64,000 bases of DNA, from assembly GCA_963773765.1 (NCBI GenBank), contig CAVZCC010000006.1, forward strand, positions 434,001 through 498,000, read 5' to 3'. Below the pieces are notes generated by a model. The model searched no databases. It was not told where the DNA came from and was given only the letters and a program-made list of their open reading frames with translations. The translations under genes and the position numbers were made by a program. Source of the DNA: CAVZCC01 sp963773765 (lineage in GTDB: Bacteria > Actinomycetota > Acidimicrobiia > Acidimicrobiales > Microtrichaceae). This document shows positions 59,228 to 64,000 of the stretch, piece by piece. Every line of letters begins with the position of its first letter. Position 1 is the first letter of the stretch.

Positions 59228-60592
59228 ATGCCTCGATACCGATTCAGCTGGGACAACATCGACGCTGCGGTGCGGGATGCGCTGTGCCCCGGCGGGACGG
59301 ATCCGGCCGCGACGGCCCGTGAGCTCCGCCACCGCTTCGGGGCCCGCCCCCAGCAGCGGTTCGTGGCCGACTGCTGGGAGGTGCTCCGCGACCTCTGGCT
59401 GGCCGGGGACGACGCGGCCCGCTCCGACGTGGTGAAGGACCTGCGGGCCGCCGGGCTGGGGGACACGACGATCCCCGTCGGCGACGCCGCCACGGATGCG
59501 GCCTACCTGCATTCGTGTCGCAACCAGAAGACGTTGCGAAGCGTGGTGCTGGCCGCCTTCATCCGTTCCGGTGAGTCGCCGCACCCGCTGACCAAGGCCG
59601 AGGTCGTAGGACCCACCTGGGACGAGTTCCAGGCTGCCCTGGCCGGCGCGCTCCCCACGCTGTCGGCGGATCAGTGCCTGGTGTTGTCCGTCCGGGGGAC
59701 CGGCGTGGAGGACGTCCCAGGCCCACCCGGGTCCAGCTACTACGTGCAGTTCGTGGTCGTCGAGGGGGGTCTCCGGGCCGAGGCCGTGTCCAACTCGTTC
59801 CTGGCCGGTGAGGAACGCCTGTCGCCGGAGGCCCAGGTCCGACTGGTCGGCCTCGGGTGGCAGCCGCCGACCCACCTGCCGGGTGAGGAGGATGAGGATC
59901 CCACCGGATCGCCCAACTACTTCCACGACCACCACGACCCCGTCCGCCCGGAAGAGGTGGCCGCCACCGCCGTGATCACGCTCCGGGAGGTGTACGGGGC
60001 GACCGACCCGGCCGCCCTCTCCTACCTGGCGTTCGACCAGGACGGTACCGAGTTCGAGCTCCCGGCGCTCCGTGTCGGGCACCAGCACCTGCCGTCCAAC
60101 GTCGTGACCATCGAGGCCGAACACCTGCTCCCGGTGCCGGAGACCCCGGAGGAGATCCGAGCGCTGGTGGAGCAGGCCATCCTGCCCGTGCTGACGGGCA
60201 ACGAGGTCCTGTACGACGCCGACGGTGACATCCCGATCCGGTTCGGATCCACCCAGGTCTTCGTGCGGTCCTCCGAGGAGGCCCCGGTGGTGCGCGTGTT
60301 CGCCATCCTGATCACCGACCTGTCGCTGTCCGCGGCGTTGTCGGAGGCCGTCAACGAACTCAACCAGCGCTACCTGTTCGGCAAGTTCTTCTGGGACGGA
60401 CGCTCGGTGGTGATGTCCATCGACGTCCCGTGCCACCCGTTCGTCTCCTCCCACCTGTTGCACGCGGTCGGCACCGTCGGACAGGTCGGCGACGAGCTGG
60501 ACGAGGAGCTCCAGGAGCAGTTCGGTGGGCGGACCTTCCACGGTGTCCGTGCCCCGGAGCCCGACGAGGGCCTCTCCGGCGGCTACCTCTGA
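59228..60592 (+). CDS. two-domain protein resembling T3SS-chaperone/YbjN-like (TY-Chap) proteins
   Basis: A 454-residue protein starting at ATG 59228 after GGGGGGAG. Residues 1-110 form a helical segment of unclear type. Residues about 135-280 read like an actinobacterial TY-Chap domain: W-D-E-F-x-x-x-L-A-x-x-L, C-L-V-L-S, SSYYVQFVVVEGGLRAEAVSNSFL, LSPEAQVRLVGLGWQPP and PNYFHD. Residues about 325-440 match a YbjN/T3SS-chaperone-like alpha/beta domain: IPIRFGSTQVFVRSSE, VRVFAILITDL, NELNQRYLFGKFFWDGRSVVMSIDVP. Such proteins in actinobacteria are proposed peptide-binding chaperones, sometimes in conflict-system loci. The gene is followed by a small unknown gene at 15 bp, so they form an operon. 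Identification is by pattern recognition, not search. Confidence 0.78.
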   Translation: MPRYRFSWDNIDAAVRDALCPGGTDPAATARELRHRFGARPQQRFVADCWEVLRDLWLAGDDAARSDVVKDLRAAGLGDTTIPVGDAATDAAYLHSCRNQKTLRSVVLAAFIRSGESPHPLTKAEVVGPTWDEFQAALAGALPTLSADQCLVLSVRGTGVEDVPGPPGSSYYVQFVVVEGGLRAEAVSNSFLAGEERLSPEAQVRLVGLGWQPPTHLPGEEDEDPTGSPNYFHDHHDPVRPEEVAATAVITLREVYGATDPAALSYLAFDQDGTEFELPALRVGHQHLPSNVVTIEAEHLLPVPETPEEIRALVEQAILPVLTGNEVLYDADGDIPIRFGSTQVFVRSSEEAPVVRVFAILITDLSLSAALSEAVNELNQRYLFGKFFWDGRSVVMSIDVPCHPFVSSHLLHAVGTVGQVGDELDEELQEQFGGRTFHGVRAPEPDEGLSGGYL

Positions 60593-60607
60593 GGGGGGCG
60601 GACCGAC

Positions 60608-61138
60608 ATGACCGACCAGTCGGACCGGAGCAGCTTCCTGGAGCTGCTGGCCGACCCCGACGTCGCGGTGGTGGCCCGCACCGCGGACACCGTCGTCCGC
60701 GACGCGGTCGACCGACTCACCACTGCCGACGTCGCTGTCCTGGTGGCCCTGCCCACCCACTGGCACCGCATCGCGGTGGGCGGGGCCCTTCGGCCGTGGC
60801 CCGCCCACGCCGTCGACGCGGTCGGAGCGGCCGGGGCAGGGCTGGGTTGGGCCGACGCCGACACCGCAGCCCTGTGCCGTGTCATGGCGGACACCGACCC
60901 GGAACTGACCCGTCCCGAGGGCCTCGACGATCCCCGGCGATGGTGGATCGTGGCCGGTTCGCCGTGGGACTGGACCGTGTGGCGGGCCGACGACGGCACC
61001 CTGGCGCTCGAGGTGCTGCGGTCCGGCTGGTCCGGTACATGTGCAACCGCAGTGCTGGACCGGGAACAGGAGGCGGCTCTCACCGAGCACGGGATCGACG
61101 CCCTCGCCCCACTGGTCGCATCCCTCCGGGACGGCTGA
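60608..61138 (+). CDS. hypothetical protein in the chaperone-like operon
   Basis: A 176-residue protein with no recognised domain. It starts 15 bp after the chaperone-like gene with a GAGGGGGG site and is certainly co-transcribed. Visible features are an acidic N-terminus (SSFLELLADPDVAVVARTADTVVRDAVDRLT), several Trp-rich segments (THWHRIAVGGALRPW; RRWWIVAGSPWDWTVWRADDG) and a short hydrophobic strand (VAVLVALP). No transmembrane helix. Function unknown; a client, partner or regulator of the chaperone-like protein is possible from position alone. Confidence 0.78.
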   Translation: MTDQSDRSSFLELLADPDVAVVARTADTVVRDAVDRLTTADVAVLVALPTHWHRIAVGGALRPWPAHAVDAVGAAGAGLGWADADTAALCRVMADTDPELTRPEGLDDPRRWWIVAGSPWDWTVWRADDGTLALEVLRSGWSGTCATAVLDREQEAALTEHGIDALAPLVASLRDG

Positions 61139-61356
61139 ACGGATCCCGGTGGGTCGGCCCGGGCCGAAGCTTCCTGTCGCGTTGCGTCGAATCTGGGTGC
61201 GTGCGCTCGAGGCCCCGATTCGGCGGAAGCCGACGGCGGGTCACTGCCGCGACCCGGACGACTCGGTCCGCTCGCACCGGCCGTGCCTGCCCCGCGCCGC
61301 GGCCTACGGTGGGCGCGCCGCTCGCCCAGGAGCGGACCACCACAGGGAGCCCCACC

Positions 61357-63727
61357 ATGGCCGAGCAGTTCATCCGGTACGCACCCGACCAGCCGTTCCC
61401 CGGCACGATCGGCCGCACGCTGGAGACCTCCACCCCGGCCTGGCCGTCCCGGCCCGAGCCGCCGGCCGGGGCGCCCAACGTGGTGGTCATCGTCCTGGAC
61501 GACGTCGGCTACGGCCAGCTGTCGGCCTTCGGCGGCCTGTGCGAGACCCCCAACCTGGACCGCCTGGCGGACAACGGGCTCCGATACGCCAACTTCCAGA
61601 CCACCGCCCTGTGCTCACCCACCCGGGGCTGCCTGCTCACCGGACGCAACCACCACGCCCTGGGGCTGGCCGCCATCACCGAGCTGTCCCTCGGCTATCC
61701 CGTCCCTCGACGGCGTCATGGGCTTCGAGCACGGCTTCGTCTCCGAGACCCTGGTGGAGCAGGGCTACAACACCTTCGCCGTGGGCAAGTGGCACCTGAC
61801 CCCCAGCCAGGAGACGACCCCGGCCGGGCCGTTCAACCGCTGGCCCCTGGGGCGGGGCTTCGAGCGCTTCTACGGCTTCATGGGCGGTGACACCGACCAG
61901 TTCCATCCCGACCTGGTCCACGACAACCACTCCGTACGCCAGCCCTCCACCCCGGCCGAGGGCTACCACCTCAACGCCGACATCGCCGACCACGCCATCG
62001 CCTACATCGGCGACGCCCACACCTCGGCCCCGGACAAGCCGTTCTTCCTCTGGTACGCCACCGGTGCCGGCCACGCTCCCCACCAGGTGGAGCCGGAGTG
62101 GGTCGAGCGGTACCACGGGGCGTTCGACATGGGCTGGGACGAGTACCGCCGCATCGTGTTCGATCGCCAGCGGGCGTTGGGCCTGCTCGCGCCCGGCGCC
62201 GAGCTGTCGCTCCGCGACCCGGACGTGGAGCCGTGGGACGAGCTGTCCGACGACGCCAAGCGCATGTACACCCGACAGATGGAGGTCTATGCCGGCTTCC
62301 TGACCCAGACCGACCACCACATCGGCAGGGTGCTGGACTTCATCGAGCGGATCGGCGAGCTCGAGAACACCCTGGTGGTCGCGGTGTCGGACAACGGCGC
62401 CAGCGCCGAGGGCGGCGAGCACGGCACCCGCAACGAGGGCATGTTCTTCAACCTCGCCCCCGAGACGCTGGAGGACAACCTGGCCGTCATCGACCAGTGG
62501 GGGAGCGAGGACACGTTCAACCACTACTCGTGGGGCTGGACGTGGGCCGGCGACACGCCCTTCCGGCGCTGGAAGCGTGAGACCTACCGGGGCGGCATCA
62601 CCGACCCCTGCATCGTGTCCTGGCCCGCCGGCATTCCCGCCCGGGGTGAGGTCCGCCACCAGTACGCCCACGCCATCGACCTGGTCCCGACCCTGCTGGA
62701 CGTCATCGGGATCCCGGCCCCCACACACATCAGGGGCGTGGCCCAGTCGGAGCTGCACGGCACCAGCCTGGCCCCCACCTTCACCGACCCCGACGCCCCC
62801 GACGCCCACACCACCCAGTACTTCGAGATGTTCGGCCACCGCTCGATCTACCACGAGGGCTGGAAGGCGGTCTGCCCCTACCCGGGACCGAGCCTGGCCG
62901 AGGGCGCGGAGCGCGGCCACCCGTTCGGCACGCTCCTGACCGAGGACATCCTGGACCGACTGGAGGCCGAGGACTGGGAGCTGTACGACCTCACCTCCGA
63001 TCCGTCGGAGTGCCACGACCTCGCCGCCGCGCAGCCCGCGAAGCTGGCCGAGATGAAGGCGCTGTGGTGGGCCGAGGCCGAGCGCTACGGCGTGCTCCCC
63101 ATCGCCACCGGCGACCTGACCCGGCTCCTGGCCCGCCGGCCCTCCGTGGGCGGCAACCAGAAGGTGGTCGAGCTGTTCGCGGGGGGCGCCCCGCTGCCGT
63201 TCACCGGTGCTCCCCGGGTCTACAACCGGGCCCACGCCGTCACCGCCCGGGTGGTCGTCCCCGACGGCGGGGCCGAGGGCGTCCTCGTCACCCACGGCAA
63301 CCGCCACGGCGGCTACTCGCTGTACCTGGCCGACGGCCACCTGCACTACGTGCACAACTACCTGGGGATGGACCGGTTCACCGTCACCTCGTCCGTGCCG
63401 GTCCCGGCCGGGGAGTCGACGCTGCGCATGGAGTTCCTCCCCACCGGCGGGCCCGACTTCTCCAGGGGTCACGGCAGCCCGGCGGAGGTCCGGTTGTTCC
63501 ACGGTGACCAGGTCGTCGGCATGGGCGAGCTGCCCTGGACCGTGCCCAACCTGTTCTCCACCGCCGGCATCAGCTGCGGCTACGCCGCGTTCGACACCGT
63601 GGACCCGTCGGCCTACGAGGCCCCGTTCACGTTCACGGGCACCATCGAGCAGTTGGTCGTGGACCTCTCCGGCGAGCTGACCCAGCATCCCGCGGCGGAG
63701 ATGACCCGCCTCATGACCCAGCAGTAG
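61357..63727 (+). pseudogene. arylsulfatase, one frameshift in the N-terminal third
   Basis: A type I sulfatase of about 790 residues. The N-terminal part from ATG 61357 has NVVVIVLDDVGYGQLSAFGG with metal-binding Asp-Asp, TPNLDRLADNGLRY and the formylglycine motif CSPTRGCLLTGR with Cys86. At about 61700 an extra C in a CCC run shifts the frame; sequence then continues without interruption: VGKWHL, WYATGAGHAPHQ, VVAVSDNGASAEGGEHGT and SWPAGIP, the expected metal and substrate residues. The total is one more than a multiple of three. A C-terminal 150-residue beta-rich domain (VVVPDGGAEGVLVTHGNRHGGYSLYLADG) completes it. No signal peptide is evident. A formylglycine-generating enzyme is not in the window. 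Confidence 0.9.
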
Positions 63728-63738
63728 GGCCGACCGGA

Positions 63739-64000
63739 TCAGGCGAAGCAGCTGGCCAGGAACCGCTCGAAGGCCTCGGCGTCCGGGACCACCTGGAGCA
63801 GGCCCGCCTCGTCGCGGCTGACCTGCAGGGCGGGGCAGAAGAAGCCGCCGGCGGACGTGAAGAAGTGGGGCGAGCCGACCACCTGACGGCGGACGCCCTC
63901 GGCGTGGTCGTCCACCACCCGTTGGGGGTCCACGGCCGCCCACTCCACCCCGTGCTCGGCCGCGACGCCGCGCAGCACGTCCTCGTCGCCCACGTCCACG
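63739..64000 (-). CDS. DsbA/FrnE-like thioredoxin-fold protein, C-terminal end (partial)
   Basis: The last 86 codons of a gene that enters from the right edge. The visible text has VLRGVAAEHGVEWAAVDPQRVVDDHAEGVRRQVVGSPHFFTSAGGFFCPALQVSRD, which matches the C-terminal part of DsbA-family proteins: a V-x-GSPH-F segment (cis-Pro loop region) and an F-C-P-x-L motif. The rest of the protein, including the CxxC active site, would lie outside. It is convergent with the sulfatase gene, 11 bp apart. Confidence 0.7.
   Translation of the reverse strand, partial: VDVGDEDVLRGVAAEHGVEWAAVDPQRVVDDHAEGVRRQVVGSPHFFTSAGGFFCPALQVSRDEAGLLQVVPDAEAFERFLASCFA

Noticed and set aside
61676..63943. 755-codon minus-strand open frame opposite the sulfatase
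   Set aside because: Plus strand has all sulfatase motifs; the antisense frame is Gly/Val/Arg-rich with none.

Overview
The window is very G+C-rich and densely packed with genes on both strands. Starts are often GTG, 4-bp stop/start overlaps (GTGA or ATGA) are common, and there are no tRNA, rRNA, CRISPR or transposase genes. The gene set points to a high-G+C actinobacterium, most plausibly of class Acidimicrobiia: a wax ester/diacylglycerol acyltransferase, several acyl-CoA synthetases, an alkane hydroxylase, a geranylgeranyl-reductase-type flavoprotein, DUF2505, DUF3048 and DUF4097 proteins, and many TANNNT promoter elements sitting 6-8 nt before the start codon. The assignment to class is inference.

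Layout. 1-6.3 kb: truncated DEAD-box helicase coupled to an SDR, a divergent acyl-CoA synthetase, a broken proline-repeat secreted protein, a frameshifted O-antigen-ligase-like gene and a small membrane protein. 6.3-9 kb: alkB with its TetR regulator under a leaderless promoter/operator, then a Crp/Fnr regulator. 9-15.5 kb: methyltransferase/acyl-CoA synthetase operon, a DUF4097-cyclase-GH5 operon, an aldo/keto reductase. 15.6-24.4 kb: CorA, a geranylgeranyl reductase homologue, a methyltransferase, pit-DUF47 phosphate operon, another acyl-CoA synthetase, a stand-alone molybdopterin oxidoreductase. 24.5-33 kb: P450-TetR pair, two lipoproteins, a YrhK-like membrane protein, serine hydrolases and small conserved proteins. 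33.1-36.7 kb: a Thr-rich surface protein next to a GT-like/PilZ/signal-peptidase fusion. 36.7-44.1 kb: WS/DGAT and alpha/beta-hydrolase operon, DUF72, HxlR-cupin divergent pair, acyl-CoA dehydrogenase, SulP transporter. 44.1-47.5 kb: E1-alpha gene, an abruptly truncated E1-beta, a broken lipoprotein and an MFS exporter. 47.5-56.2 kb: DUF3048 protein, amidohydrolase, hydroxylase, a three-domain ACP/acyl-AMP-ligase/acyltransferase protein, further lipid enzymes. 56.3-64 kb: a heavily frameshifted second molybdopterin oxidoreductase, a putative chaperone-like gene cluster, an arylsulfatase and the end of a DsbA-like gene.

How the genes fit together. The common theme is uptake, activation and storage or remodelling of aliphatic compounds: terminal hydroxylation (AlkB, P450), activation (three separate acyl-CoA synthetases plus the fused acyl-AMP ligase), oxidation (acyl-CoA dehydrogenase), and esterification into neutral or polar lipids (WS/DGAT, two LPLAT-type acyltransferases). 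Phosphate, Mg and sulfate transporters and single-gene regulators are scattered between them.

Reliability. At least ten genes otherwise typical of their families carry 1-2-base indels, some in homopolymers. This looks more like residual sequencing error in a long-read or metagenome assembly than wholesale gene decay, but the 56.3-58.6 kb oxidoreductase and the 45.3-46.0 kb stretch are far worse than the rest and may be genuinely degenerate or chimeric. Frameshifted genes are listed as pseudogenes with the intact parts described.
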